A DNA stretch of 64,000 nucleotides from Oncomelania hupensis (lineage: Eukaryota > Mollusca > Gastropoda > Littorinimorpha > Pomatiopsidae), in NCBI GenBank assembly GCA_036898135.1, contig CM072527.1:5723578-5787577 (forward strand). The letters run 5' to 3'. Every line of letters starts with the position of its first letter. Positions within the stretch are counted from its first letter, which is position 1. Below, in pieces: positions 1 to 10,228 of this stretch. The position numbers and the translations under genes are program-made. Under the pieces are notes generated by a model. It was not told where the DNA came from. It was given only the letters and a program-made list of their open reading frames with translations, and did not search any database.

Positions 1-330
1 TGGGGAGGTATCATCGTCCAAATGAAACTCGCAGACAACAGTTGTCTCTCTGTCTACATTTTAAACAGCAACCTGTGTACCCTGGCTTGCCAGGGTACAA
101 AAACCACTAGTCTTAAATAAAAGAAGGGCAGGACGTATAAGAGTACATCGAATTATTGGTCTTGATGGAATCTGTGGATTATAATAACCTTGAGACCAGC
201 CCCGAGTGGCCTAGGCAGAGCGCTACGCAACGCTACGTAACTATTTTGACGGAAAGTCTGGGCAACCCTATGCCCGCGGAGAGCGCTCTGTAGCGGTCTG
301 TAAAGGTTGTTTGCGAAGGAAGAGAAAAAG
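1..330 (+). promoter_or_regulatory. 5' flank of candidate first exon, possible promoter
   Basis: No ORF of note. The last ~130 bases before the ATG at 331 hold several CpG sites and a short GCGG/CGCT-rich stretch, unlike the AT-rich DNA around it. This is compatible with a CpG-type promoter and 5' UTR for the exon that follows. No TATA box at a convincing distance was seen. The role is inferred from position only. Confidence 0.25.
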
Positions 331-422
331 ATGGCGGCCAGAGTGGTGGGTTTTCGATTTGCGAATGGTGATGTGTTCAACGTTGAAATAGCAAAGGAGG
401 ACGTTTTGCCATTTACAGTGTG
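331..422 (+). CDS. Candidate first coding exon of an unrecognised host gene
   Basis: An ATG in good context (AAAAAG before it, GCGGCC after it) opens a frame of 30 codons plus two bases, starting MAARVVGFRFANGDVF. It runs into a good splice donor (GTG then GTAAGA) at 423. If the donor is ignored the frame stops two bases later, which fits an exon better than a complete gene. The ATGGCGGCC start, the CpG-rich flank and the TG-rich, coding-free sequence after it all fit a first exon followed by an intron. I do not recognise the protein. Downstream exons are not identifiable here, so the gene may have a very long intron or the exon may be spurious. RNA evidence would decide. Confidence 0.38.
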
Positions 423-1123
423 GTAAGATTTGTGTACTTGTTATTGGATGTAATAATTATGTTTATGTGCTGTCAGTATGCATTAGTATTTATATTTCAA
501 AGTATTGTTGTGTCGTCAGTGCGATTGACAGTAAGTTTACTTTCAGCCAACTTCACTTTGATTGGCTGTTGTGCAGTCAACATATGCCGCGCCATTTTAA
601 AAACGCTGGCTTATGGCAAAAGGTTGCCCACAAGCAAAAATAGTTCGAGCGGGGCAATCGCAAACGTTTTTTGGCGTCGTTTTTTTTTTCTAGGCAACTC
701 GAGGCTGGTCTGTGGTTGCCTTGCTGTTGATGTTTGTGTGTGTGTGTTTGTGTGTGTCTGTCTGTCTGTCTGTGTTGTGTATATGTTTGCCTGTGTGTCC
801 GCCAGTTCTCGCTCTAAAACTAGCGTTCGCTCATACGTGCTTTAACGTGCGTGCGTGTGTCGCAGTGCGTGGTGAGAGTGTGCGCGTGCATGTGTGGACA
901 CGCACGTGAGCGTGCGTGCATTGTAGCAAATCAGCTTGCCATGAGTGATCGGTCTTAACCAGATTACAAAACAAGGAGATCCGGGAAAGCCGGAATGTCC
1001 GTGGAAGGAATTTGACGGAACGAATTGAAATCCCGAAAGATAATCAGCGTGATGAAACTACATGCTGAGCCGGGAAACGCCGCTCTTGGTTTGCTCCCCT
1101 ATTTTGGTTTTCTGAAACAATTG

Positions 1124-1126
<3 letters not shown>
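423..1126 (+). other. Putative intron start, TG-rich, no gene seen
   Basis: The stretch contains T-rich sequence, a (TG)n/(TCTG)n tract near 733-785 and further alternating purine-pyrimidine runs near 850-920. Long frames here are products of the dinucleotide repeats. Nothing coding is recognised. Confidence 0.4.

Positions 1127-1205
<79 letters not shown>
1127..1205. repeat. (GA)n microsatellite
   Basis: About 39 uninterrupted GA units. ORFs over it (alternating Arg/Glu or Ser/Leu) are artefacts of the repeat. Confidence 0.95.
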
Positions 1206-1207
<2 letters not shown>

Positions 1208-1872
1208 ATGGAGGAGGTAAAGGTAATAAGCGTTTAGGTGCATCACAATCGCGAACATTACTCTTGGACTGTCTCCGAGTTTGTGTTTTAGTAGGAGATT
1301 AAAGGAGTGAGAAAGATGGGGAGGGAGGGAGACAAGGGCAAAGAGGAGAGGGGAAGGATGGGAAGGCATGCCTCAGGGTGGAGAACAACTGAATCAAGAA
1401 ATCTCTGAAATCCGGCCGGGGCCCAGGGGTCATGCCTGGAAGAAAATGAATTTATGCAGTTTTGAAAGTAATTTAGAGCCTCTCCTGAAAGCAAAAAGCA
1501 CAAAGTAAACATGAATAGAAAAAAAGAAGAATGTTTTATGCACATGCCTTTCAAAAAAGTTAAGAATCTTGATTTGTAGGCCTAACAAAGTTTGAGGTCC
1601 ACCACTGTTACACACAAACTCCACATTTCCAATTTTACTGGGCACACATTTGACTAATTTTTAGCTCTAAACAGGCAAGAATTTTTATAATTTTTGAGAT
1701 ATTTAGGGGTACGTTAGTAAAAACACCACATCTTAGGTATTAAGTGTATAGATTTAAATGAAATAAAATGCAAAATGAACAGAAATAAATTCTCTTTTGA
1801 TTATCTACCTTTTTATACTTCTCTTGTCATGTCGTGTTTTTCATTACTCCATGTGTATATAAAAAAAAAAGT
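1206..1872. other. Intergenic or intronic DNA, nothing recognised
   Basis: AT-rich unique-looking sequence with a GGGA-rich patch near 1310-1370. No supported gene, RNA or element. Confidence 0.4.
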
Positions 1873-2061
1873 TTAAAAAAGTCCAAACAAGCCATTTTCA
1901 CTTTCCTGCCAGTCTGAAAGATCGTATGCATGCACACTACTGACACTAATGTCAGTACCGATCTCTTCCTCCGACTCCAAGTCCATTTCTCTCACTTTAA
2001 TGTCTGATAAATGGAAGCCTGTAAACTCCCCTTTATCAGTCGAAGAATTCAAACCATCCAT
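1873..2061 (-). CDS. Small acidic protein, 62 aa, unrecognised
   Basis: From the ATG at 2061 the minus strand encodes 62 residues beginning MDGLNSSTDKGEFTGF and ending in GLFGLF before a TAA. It is rich in Asp, Glu and Ser (for example DLESEEE), with no transmembrane segment and no low-complexity DNA, unlike most short frames in this window. The frame stays open upstream, but the first Met of the acidic part has an A at -3 and is the better start. Two CCGGAAGT motifs lie about 105-125 bases upstream, typical of housekeeping promoters. It could be a real small gene, a first exon, or the N-terminal piece of a domesticated or dead transposase. I do not recognise the family. Confidence 0.35.
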   Translation of the reverse strand: MDGLNSSTDKGEFTGFHLSDIKVREMDLESEEEIGTDISVSSVHAYDLSDWQESENGLFGLF

Positions 2062-2165
2062 TTTAGACACACACACAAGAAAAATTGAAAAACAAAAACG
2101 AAAAAACGAACGCATCACATAGAAAACTTGTGGAAATGCAGTCGAATGTTTTCACAACAGAATAA

Positions 2166-2188
2166 ACCGGAAGTCAATTGCCGGAAGT
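2166..2188. promoter_or_regulatory. Paired ETS-type motifs upstream of small ORF
   Basis: CCGGAAGT occurs twice (2167-2174 and 2181-2188), separated by six bases. CCGGAAGT is the consensus of ETS/GABP factors, commonly near transcription starts in animals. The position upstream of the minus-strand ORF at 2061 suggests a promoter; this is inference. Confidence 0.35.
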
Positions 2189-3141
2189 CTCGCAATCTTT
2201 CAAACAACGCGAGAATATAACCACATGGTTGATACGGACGCTTTTGGACGTTTTCCCTGTTTAGACCTTCGGCCGCTTTCGGCCGCTATGCCCAGTAAAT
2301 GGTAGCCCCTCAGCTTTTCACACTCGGAACTCAATAATGTTTTCTCGGAAATGCAAATGCCTTTCGCGGAAATCCGCGGATCCGAGGAAAGTTCTCCACC
2401 CTGCCAGGCCTACGTGGGTGGCTGGTAGGGAGAGAGAGGAGGAGAGTTGTAAGTTAATCTGGACAACACACACAAACAATCAATTCATAATTTTAAAGAT
2501 GCATAAAGGACCACACCCCCGTTTCCTGGACTGGCGAAAAGAGATTAAAACATTTATTACACGGACTAGCGTAGATATCTAAAAACAATAAGTGTTAGAA
2601 AAACAAGAGGGTATATTTACTGTTTAAGCTTTAACCACCACAATTTCGATTTTCATGGAACCTGAGGGCGATTTTTCATCAAACAATTTCCACGGCACCT
2701 TGAGGCGAGAGACCCTTTGCTCCTGCCTTTGGCTCTCTAACGTGTAGAGACACACAGATTTTGGCGACCCTATCAACAACGAAAGCTAGCTTTGCAGACA
2801 AGTACCCTTTAAATAACCATGACTGTTCACACATAGTCATAAAAAACACGAATCATAAAATGATTTAATTACGCGCGATCCCCTTTAAAAATACATTGAG
2901 CTCAAGGCGCCTAAATGAGTTCAGAAAGGCCGTTTAAGGTGCTGGATACCATCAAGATCGACATGTTTTATTTTATTTTATTTATTTATTTATTTTCTAT
3001 CGAAGTCTTAACACACACAAACACACACAACCGTATAGAAACGACGTTGTGATGACTGTCGTGAAACTCTACATACATTATTTTGACACACATCACATGA
3101 TTTTTACATTATTTTGACATTTTTCAATACTTTGAAGCTAT
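2189..3141. other. Intergenic, no gene seen
   Basis: Includes a near-repeated CGGCCG segment at 2270-2287, an AT-rich ATTT tract at 2966-2995 and short CA-rich runs. A frame at 2337-2582 is unrecognised and lacks support. Confidence 0.4.
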
Positions 3142-3213
3142 CCCTAACCCTAACCCAAACTCTAACCCTAACCCTTAACCTAACCCTAAGCCTAACACAG
3201 CCCTAACCCTAAC
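3142..3213. repeat. Interstitial telomere-like CCCTAA repeats
   Basis: Roughly ten degenerate copies of CCCTAA in the same orientation, interrupted by variants such as CCCAAA and CCCTTAA. The motif is the common animal telomere repeat. The array is short, imperfect and internal, so it is an interstitial relic and not a chromosome end. Confidence 0.7.
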
Positions 3214-3551
3214 GGAACACTGTTTGGACGTCAAAATAACGGGGCCGTCAAAAGAAAGTACGTAGGGTTTCAAGTGTATGTCAGAGTAACGTCGTTTCTA
3301 CCTAGCCACATGTACCACACAAACACACAAACACACACACACACACACGCACACAAATACACTAGCATATTAAATCATTTTCACAATAAAACTTTTTTGT
3401 AAAGGAACTGCCCAAAAGGAGAAATAATTAATGCTTTGGCTAAATTAACGCAAAATCTCAAAGCTAATTTTGTCCATAGGAGTTAAGGGCTGTACCTTCA
3501 CAGATAAATCAGTACGTGTATCATTTCAATGAAATAATACAAGACTCAGAG
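3214..3551. other. Intergenic with short (CA)n tract
   Basis: Contains a CA-rich run near 3317-3357 and AT-rich sequence. No gene seen. Confidence 0.4.
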
Positions 3552-3663
3552 AAATTGTATGATCACATAAGCAATATTTATGTTGCTGCAACATTAAGAT
3601 CTAATACAAATTGTATGATCACATAAGCAATATTTACGTTGCTGCAATATTAAGATCTAATAG
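3552..3663. repeat. 56-bp tandem duplication
   Basis: Two head-to-tail copies (3552-3607 and 3608-3663) starting AAATTGTATGATCACATAAG, differing at only a few positions, so the duplication is recent relative to its surroundings. Not coding. Confidence 0.9.
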
Positions 3664-4533
3664 AATTCAGCTTCCAACTAAAATCACCCGATTTCCCAAC
3701 CTGCTACTTCTTGCGTGCTGTCCAAGTCACTGGACACTCAGCCCCAAGTTATGTAACACTCTGAAGCCTTGCTGCCCAAACTGCGATTTCTGCCAGTTCA
3801 ATGAGCTCCTTAAGTGCTCAGCGAAAGCAGGTCCTAAGGCACGCCCCATGAGTGGTCAACTTGATACTGCTGAATTCTAAAGCCAGTTTAATAAAGAGCA
3901 GTTCAAAGTTCTACCGAACAGGATGGAACTCATGCCGCCCCAAAACCCCAGGATTGCTTAATCCGGCCTAATCAAAAGCTACGGACCTCTACGTCACCGT
4001 CATCGATCTGCATCAAACCTGTATTTATTTCGTTCTGTCCCCTATAGCTTGGTTCGCAACTCCTAACGAAGCATTTTAGAGAAGTACGTATATATAGAGA
4101 GAGATTTTTTTTAAAAAATAGTGTGTTTTATCTACTTCAATCTTTTGTTGTCTTCTTTTAGCCTTATTGTATAATTATATTCCTGTTAAATTCTATGTAG
4201 ATTATTTGTTTAATTCTATGTAGATTATTTGTTTAACTTGAATATCGCAATGTTTCACACTGTCAGAAAGCGCTGTTCTATGTTTTGGGACAATAAACTG
4301 TCTTACGTATCAATTCAATAAATCTATACGCTTATCTGTTTTAAAAACCTAGTGACGAGATGGTTTGAGTTTGGATTGGATTTCAGTTTGAACAGCTTCA
4401 CACACGGACGGCAGATCATAATACTGTGTCTTGTACGTTTTTTGAACGCCATGTTTGGACTATAAACTGCTTTCTTTCTGTCTTTTCTTTCATTTTAAAA
4501 CATTTTGTCATTCTTTCATTAATTTATTCTTTC
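3664..4533. other. Intergenic; includes 23-bp exact duplication
   Basis: No gene recognised; a 3611-3880 frame is unsupported. TTCTATGTAGATTATTTG and the following five bases occur twice in tandem (4191-4213 and 4214-4236). The rest is AT-rich. Confidence 0.5.
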
Positions 4534-4669
4534 TGTTCTGTAACCAGTAAAGGTTGTTTATATTTTTCATCAGTAATTTCAAAAGATTTTAGTTTTTAGT
4601 CGTTCCATTTGAGTTACCTCTCTTTCATCGACGTGTTCTTTGCTACCCATAATACTTCGTTCCCGGGCA
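4534..4669 (+). repeat. 5' LTR of BEL/Pao relic
   Basis: Begins TGTTCTGTAACCAG and ends CA. It aligns over its full ~136 bp with the copy at 6082-6218, with scattered substitutions. Confidence 0.8.
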
Positions 4670-4673
4670 ATAC

Positions 4674-5864
4674 TTGACTAAATGCTCAGGTACAAGGAGC
4701 ATGAGCGAGCGTCGAACGCACGGCCTGAAAATTCAGTGTCTATATGGTCTGGCAACTCTTAACATGCCGTCTCTGGTTCAGTGCAGCAGCATCCCAGATG
4801 ATAGGTCAGAAATTCCTATACCAAAGGTTGCCAGGCTCCATCGCCATCTCAACTGCATTGTTCCTCAAATAGGCAGCAAAACTTCAATTGACTTGCTGAT
4901 CGGGCGTGATTTACCAGACGTGCATCACGTACTGGAGAACATCATCGAACCCCCAATGTCTCCATTTGCCCAACGTCTACCTCTAAGTTGGGTGATAGTT
5001 AGAGAAGTCTGCCTGGGCAAGGTGCATAAGCCATCAACTCTGAAATGTCCACAAGACGTACATCGCCCAGGATGGCAGAGGGACACTTTTTTTTTTAACT
5101 ATGACCGAACAACATCACAGTCGCTGACATTGATTAGATTGGAGCCATTATCTTTGAGAAAACGAGTGAAGATAAGAAAGCATGTCCGTCGAAGACAAAA
5201 AGTTAATTGCTGTGATCGACGAACAATTTCATAAAAATGACCACAAAATGACAAAGACAGGTTGTCCGCGCCTCTTCCATTTCGGTCGACGGCACCCATA
5301 CACACAATCGATCACAGATTGTCAGCCGAGTCCATGCCTTGAATGCCTCCTTGAAGAAAGACCCAACCAAAAAAGTACATTTCTTCAAAGTCATGTCCAC
5401 GTTTTTGGACACCGGAACTGCAGAAGAAGCACCCGCACTTGAAAATGACAGAGGATGTTGGTACCTTCCGCTCTTTGGCTTCTGGAGATTCAATTTAATG
5501 CTAACATCAGCCATGTCTTTGACTCAAAAGTGCAACCAAGAGCAAATCTTTTTAGAAACTAGTATCATTAGAGAACTGTACAAACACCAGTGGATGCATG
5601 TTCAGGCTCTTGCCAATATTTTCTGGAAACGTTGGAAAGACGAATATCTTTCATTGCTACAGCAGATGTAAATGGCAAGCGACACAACCTAAAATTAGCG
5701 AGGTTGACCTGATGCTTGTCAGAGACGCTGAAATTCATAAGAACTGCTGGCCCATCGGACTGGGTGTTCGCACATTCCCAAGTGACACTGATAATCTTGT
5801 CCGCTCTGTAGAAGTCCGTGTCGTGAAAGGAAAAATGCCAGTAAATGAACTTGTCCTTCTATAA
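4674..5864 (+). pseudogene. BEL/Pao polyprotein remnant (protease-linker and C-terminal domain)
   Basis: Three frames together resemble a BEL/Pao polyprotein. The first (4674 to ~5050) carries RSEIPIPKVA, LIGRDLPDVHHV and GWVIVxEVCLG-like blocks, known from the region after the aspartic protease (DUF1758-like). A shifted frame from 5182 begins MSVEDKKLI, the linker ahead of reverse transcriptase. Another (5339-5500) contains KKDPTKKVHFF and CWYLPLFG. The sequence then jumps to FWKRWKDEYLSLLQ (~5625) and DLMLVRDAEIHKN, which belong to the C-terminal domain after integrase (DUF5641-like). The RT catalytic core, RNase H and integrase are therefore deleted, and at least three frameshifts break the rest. 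Family assignment is from recognised motifs, not a search. Confidence 0.82.
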
Positions 5865-5947
5865 ACTTGATAGTCTGTATCTACATGATCTTGAGTCGTT
5901 ATTACAACGACTGTCTAGTCTGTGTAGGCCGTTAGGACTCTTTGAAA

Positions 5948-6022
5948 CCTGTGACCTATATTGTGTAGATAACCTGTGACCTATATTCCGTAGATAACCT
6001 GGGATCTATATTCTGTAGATAA
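5948..6022. repeat. 25-bp unit repeated three times
   Basis: Three head-to-tail copies of a unit starting CCTGTGACCTATATTGTGTA (5948-5972, 5973-5997, 5998-6022), diverging slightly, within the BEL/Pao relic just before its polypurine tract and 3' LTR. Confidence 0.85.
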
Positions 6023-6071
6023 TTTCGCTTGAAGTTTGTAATCTTTAGTATCGTGATATCACTTAGATATC

Positions 6072-6081
6072 AGACGGGGAG
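6072..6081 (+). other. Polypurine tract of BEL/Pao relic
   Basis: AGACGGGGAG directly abuts the TG of the 3' LTR, the expected place for the plus-strand primer of an LTR retrotransposon. Confidence 0.6.
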
Positions 6082-6218
6082 TGTTCTGTAACCAGAAAAG
6101 GCTGTTTATATGTTGGGTTAGTAATTTCAAAAGATTTTAGTATTTAGTCGTTCCATTTTAGTTACTTCCCTTTCTTCAACGTTTTCTTTGCTACTTATAA
6201 TCTTTCGTTCTCTGGCCA
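6082..6218 (+). repeat. 3' LTR of BEL/Pao relic
   Basis: Begins TGTTCTGTAACCAG and ends CA at 6217-6218. It is the homologue of the LTR at 4534, with several point differences, so the insertion is not recent. Confidence 0.8.
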
Positions 6219-7771
6219 AAGTTTACATAATGGCATTCTCTGCTGTTTATTTTCTATAGTAGATTCGTCACTAACCTTTTTTTCCCCAACGGTTCCCCTA
6301 TCATACGCTACATTTTTGCTTCGTTTTTCATTGCGAAGCTGAACGTTCATCATTTGCCAATGAAACCTTTGGTGACACTAACTGTATACTTGTTCTTTTG
6401 GGCAAAAAGGTAAAGGCGGAATACTTTCATTCTTTTTATCATCAATATTCTTCAGTGACATTTGACGGATATACCCTACTACATCTCGATGTCCTAAAGG
6501 CAGTCAAACAGCCTGTTAGCGTATTGGGAGAATCGATGGTCTAGTTTGGGAGGGACTGTAAATGTAATAGACCCAGCGTGGCAGTCTATGGAACAGTACC
6601 AAGCAGGTACCGTCGTAATGAAATTTACCCTAATCTTCCCTCCCTTCTCCGCTAAGAAATCTCAGTTTATGGCTCCTGTTTAACTTAAGACCCAGCCACC
6701 CCCTCCATCCCAATCCCTTTTCTTCACACACACAACCTCAATTCCTCCTCCTTCATTCCCTTTCCCTCGGTCCCTCACAGCTCCTGGGTTGGGCTCGAAG
6801 TACTCGGTCTACTTGGACTTTTCCTTTTAGTTTTGGCAGTATGAGAATAGGCCTAAAATCCTACTCTTATAACCATCCTTGCATACAGTTGAACCACATG
6901 GTTTTTGCGATTGCGCCTCGCGCTAAATGTAAAGATATTATCACACTGTATCAGACTGACGGTCACCGGGAAATGTTAAAACATGTGAAGGTCGGTGACA
7001 ACAGTATCATGGAGGAACAGAAACAAGGCCTAAGCAATGTCTAGCCCCAATCTCCCTTTTATCCATTAGCGTGTTCAAATAATTAATATGATCGACGCAA
7101 TTTACGGGATTCCTGGAAAATCAAAATTATGTCGAAATTGTCAATGACGCACTTTCTCATGTGACGGTATCAACAGAAAGGCTAGCTCGCGGGATCTGGA
7201 TCTGGATCTGGATTCCCGTCTGGATGATGTTGGACGGGTCAGTCAAAGAATCCAATAATGACTACAAATAGGACTTTGGGAGTGGGTTGTGCTATAATTT
7301 AGAATTTCTGTGCAGTATTTAAAAACGGGTTAAAAACAGAGTGGTTGTTTATTATGAGTTGGAGAGGCTGACAGCCTGCCGACAGCTGATGAGAATGCGC
7401 TGGCAGACTGTATGGAAACCACATCTTCTGGCAGTCGATTCCATTCCAAAGGAGTTCGTACGAAAAATGAGTTCTTGTACTGTTCTGTTTTGGTGTCTGG
7501 GATTTTGAAACCGTGGCTATTGTTGATGCTCTGCCTTACGAGAATATTTTGACATTGGAAGCCAGAATAGGAGGTTGGTTTGACTCTGCGTCTTCCTTAA
7601 TCGTCCCAGGTGAAGAAATTTTTTGGTGGTATGGCTGGAACGGCGCCTTCGGCTATCTTATGCTGCATGGTTAAGAAAAAAAGAAGAAAGGATTAGATCA
7701 GTCGGAAATAAAAGACGTAATACAACTAGGTGGAGAACTTCCATAGTGGAAGTTTATAGGGATGGTTTGGG
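6219..7771. other. Intergenic, probably decayed repeats
   Basis: No supported gene. A 67-codon frame at 6841-7044 (starts MRIGLKSYSY) has no recognisable domain. A GGATCT-type triple repeat sits at ~7194-7214. The 7340-7600 stretch looks like an old dispersed repeat but I could not match it to another copy here. Confidence 0.35.
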
Positions 7772-7777
7772 ATCCAC

Positions 7778-8215
7778 TGCAACTCACTTCTTTCTGGTTT
7801 GCCTGTATCATCCATCCACCTACTTCAGCGCCTTCAATACTCTGCAGCCCCCCTGATCTTGAAAAAGAAAAGGTCTGATCATATCACCCCTTTGCTCTCC
7901 TCCCTTCACTGGCTGCCTGTCTCACACAGAATACTCTACAAAGTTAACCTTCTCTGCTTCAAGTGCATCAACGGTTCTGCTCCTTCCTATCTTTCAGACA
8001 ACGTCCATGTACACACCATCACGCTGCCTCCGCTCAGCTTCTGATCCTCTGACACTTCCAGTCACTCGAAAAAAACTTGTTTCTGCCGGAGCCCGCTCTT
8101 TCCCTGCCTTTGGACCGTCTGCTTGGAACCAACTCCCACTTTCTATCCCCAGCAAATCTTCAATCTCCTCCTTCAAACAGAACATAAAGACTCTTCTCGT
8201 CTTCCTTTGCTCATT
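7778..8215 (+). pseudogene. L2/CR1-type reverse transcriptase C-terminal remnant
   Basis: One frame reads CNSLLSGLPVSSIHLLQRLQ, followed by the RSDHITPLLSSLHWLPV block typical of the C-terminus of L2/CR1-group polymerases, then CFKCINGSAPSYLSD. After a frameshift near 8020 a second frame reads RSLRSASDPLTLPV, GARSFPAFGPSAWNQLPLSI and SSFKQNIKTLL. The order and spacing match the end of such proteins. No catalytic domain remains. Clade is from motif recognition only; L2 against CR1 or Rex1 is not resolved. Confidence 0.8.
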
Positions 8216-8424
8216 AACCATCTTCCACAACAATGGTCTGTTCCACATGGTCTTACCAAGCAACATATGCCAGCGTATATATATTTTAGCGGGGAGGAGA
8301 GGGGGGGGGTGTTGGTTTTTTGGGGAGTGAAGGGTGGGAGTGTGTGTGTGTGTGTGTGTGTGAATGCGTGAGAAGTGCGATTTAAACTGATTTTTTTAAA
8401 ATAGGAAAAAGCGCTATATAAATA

Positions 8425-8426
<2 letters not shown>

Positions 8427-8494
<68 letters not shown>

Positions 8495-8518
8495 GTATTA
8501 TTAGTATTATTATTATTC
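8427..8518. repeat. (ATT)n tail of L2-type LINE
   Basis: More than twenty ATT units, some variant near the 3' end. It directly abuts the LINE 3' terminus, so it is best read as the element's own tail, perhaps expanded by slippage. Confidence 0.85.
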
Positions 8519-8526
8519 TTAAATAG

Positions 8527-8555
8527 AAAGTGGAGATACTATTTATACAGAAACT
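8527..8555. repeat. Short dispersed repeat E fragment
   Basis: AAAGTGGAGATACTATTTAT and the bases after it match blocks at 30417-30470 and 54297-54346. See those entries. Confidence 0.5.
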
Positions 8556-8594
8556 TAACTCCCGGCACCCCCTCAGGGGGGAAGGTTGACTAGC

Positions 8595-9451
8595 TATGAT
8601 GACGACGATGATGATGATGATAATGATGATGATGACGACGACGATGATGACGAAGATGGATCTTTATTGGCTGTGGTAGTGAAGGTGTTAATGGTATTGC
8701 TTTGTAGTAGGAGTGTGCCTTTGGCTAACTAACTGTAAACCAGTTGCTACCAATGGAGCTGCTGTCCTTGCTTAAAAAGGAGGACGAGAAAACGAAAAAA
8801 AAACAACGTATCACGATGACGATGAAGAAGAAGAAGAAGAAGAAGAAGAAGAAGAAGAAGAAGAAGAAGAAGAAGAAGAAGAAGAAGAAGAAGAAGAAGA
8901 AGAAGAAAGGAAGAAAGAAAGAAAGAAAGAAAGAATGAGATCAATAACACAAACAACGACAACAACAACAACAACAACAACAAGCGGGCCACAACACCAA
9001 CAATAATTATGGTTTAACAAGGAAAATAAGCAGCAGCTAGAAACAAAAACCAGCAAACGGAATTTAAAATCATATATGTGCGTATTCAACAGAAGTAATT
9101 ACTTGTGCTGTTTGTAATTGTTCCACACACACTCCACAGCAAGAGAAATCATTGGAGAGGGGTCAGGGGACTGCAGCGACAGCCTTTCCACAGCCGTTCA
9201 CTCAATCCATTCTAATCACTGTGTTCAAGCACACTCTAATCGTCGTTTCTGTGTCTATTGATTTTAATCGCTGTGTGTTTCTGTTGAGGAAAAGGTTATC
9301 CCTCAAACAGTGATAAAATGTGCAATCACCACAATTTCCTTTAAAAAGCTACTTTGAATGGGGACTGTGGTGGTGATAGTGCTGTTGCTACTACTACTAC
9401 TATAACTACTGCTGCCAATGGTGGTGCTGCTGCTACTATTATTGCTACTAC

Positions 9452-9528
<77 letters not shown>

Positions 9529-9610
9529 GTGGTGATTTTGGTTTGGATGATAATGATGATGATGATGATGACGATGATGATGATGATGATGACGACGACG
9601 ACGACGACAA
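8595..9610. repeat. Microsatellite cluster: (GAT)n, (GAA)n, (CAA)n
   Basis: Holds (GAY)n at ~8597-8655, (GAA)n then (GAAA)n at 8825-8935, (CAA)n at ~8953-8982 and a long (GAT)n/(GAC)n tract at ~9452-9608. Poly-Asp, poly-Lys and poly-Met frames over these are artefacts. The unique DNA between ~8990 and 9390 shows nothing recognisable. Confidence 0.9.
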
Positions 9611-10228
9611 TTCTGGCCTCATTGATGATGATTGTCGCGAACCGATCAGACACAAGTAAAGGCACAGGCACTCACATATAAACATACACTCACACACGCG
9701 TTCCTGATCGGCTGGACGTTCTTCAGTTGATGTGACGAGAAAAGAAAGGACCTACAAACACGTACAACATGTAACAAATGACAAAGATTTGTGGTCACAA
9801 TTCCAATCACACTTTATTCCATACAACTAAAACAACTAACAAACACTAACAAACACTGACACACGCTTAAAATCGATAAAAGTGATGCTATGAAAACAAT
9901 GAACAATCACATCAACATGAGAATAGAGACAGTCAAAGTCACAAGCAGAAGGGGGGGAACATATAGTTGATGGGAACTATAGAACCTGCTGTGAGACGTG
10001 GAGTTCGTTCCGGTTCCACGTGGAATGATAGGTTACTTCAACAAATGACACGCACGTGGGTCATGAGAGGAGACCCACGCAGGTTGAGGTAATACACATT
10101 GCTGCGATCGGTAGAAAGTATCGCCAAAACTCCCGCTAGCAGCAGGTGAAAGTATTCCCTCCTTCCCTTCAAAGTATACTTTGGGCTCGCTGCTAGCCGC
10201 GGATGCGAACCGCGAGTACTGTTTAAAA
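9611..10228. other. Intergenic; palindromic patch near 10160-10190
   Basis: No gene. AAAGTATACTTT, a perfect 12-bp palindrome, lies near 10168-10180 and resembles part of the hairpin at 10563-10602. Confidence 0.4.

Larger units (their letters stand above)
4534..6218 (+). mobile_element. Internally deleted BEL/Pao LTR retrotransposon
   Basis: Two matching LTRs (4534-4669 and 6082-6218) bracket a remnant of BEL/Pao polyprotein. The left LTR joins almost directly to the protease-region coding sequence, so the primer-binding site and gag are missing, and most of reverse transcriptase, RNase H and integrase are also gone. A purine-rich tract precedes the right LTR. No clear target-site duplication was found. 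The element is about 1.7 kb, far shorter than an intact BEL/Pao element (typically 5 kb or more), and cannot be autonomous. Confidence 0.85.
7772..8518 (+). mobile_element. 5'-truncated L2/CR1-type LINE, 3' end with (ATT)n tail
   Basis: The C-terminal end of a non-LTR polymerase, followed by a short 3' UTR that closes with AAAAAGCGCTATATAAATA and an (ATT)n tail from 8427. Everything upstream of the polymerase C-terminus is missing, as expected from incomplete target-primed reverse transcription. The end sequence is shared with SINE-A copies elsewhere in the window. Confidence 0.82.

Noticed and set aside
420..909. 141- and 65-codon plus-strand frames
   Set aside because: No ATG support, TG-repeat-derived composition, and overlap with the proposed splice donor and intron.
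3142..3213. True telomere end
   Set aside because: The repeats are short, degenerate and internal.
9303..9697. Poly-Asp/Met/Ile proteins
   Set aside because: Translations of the (GAT)n tract only.
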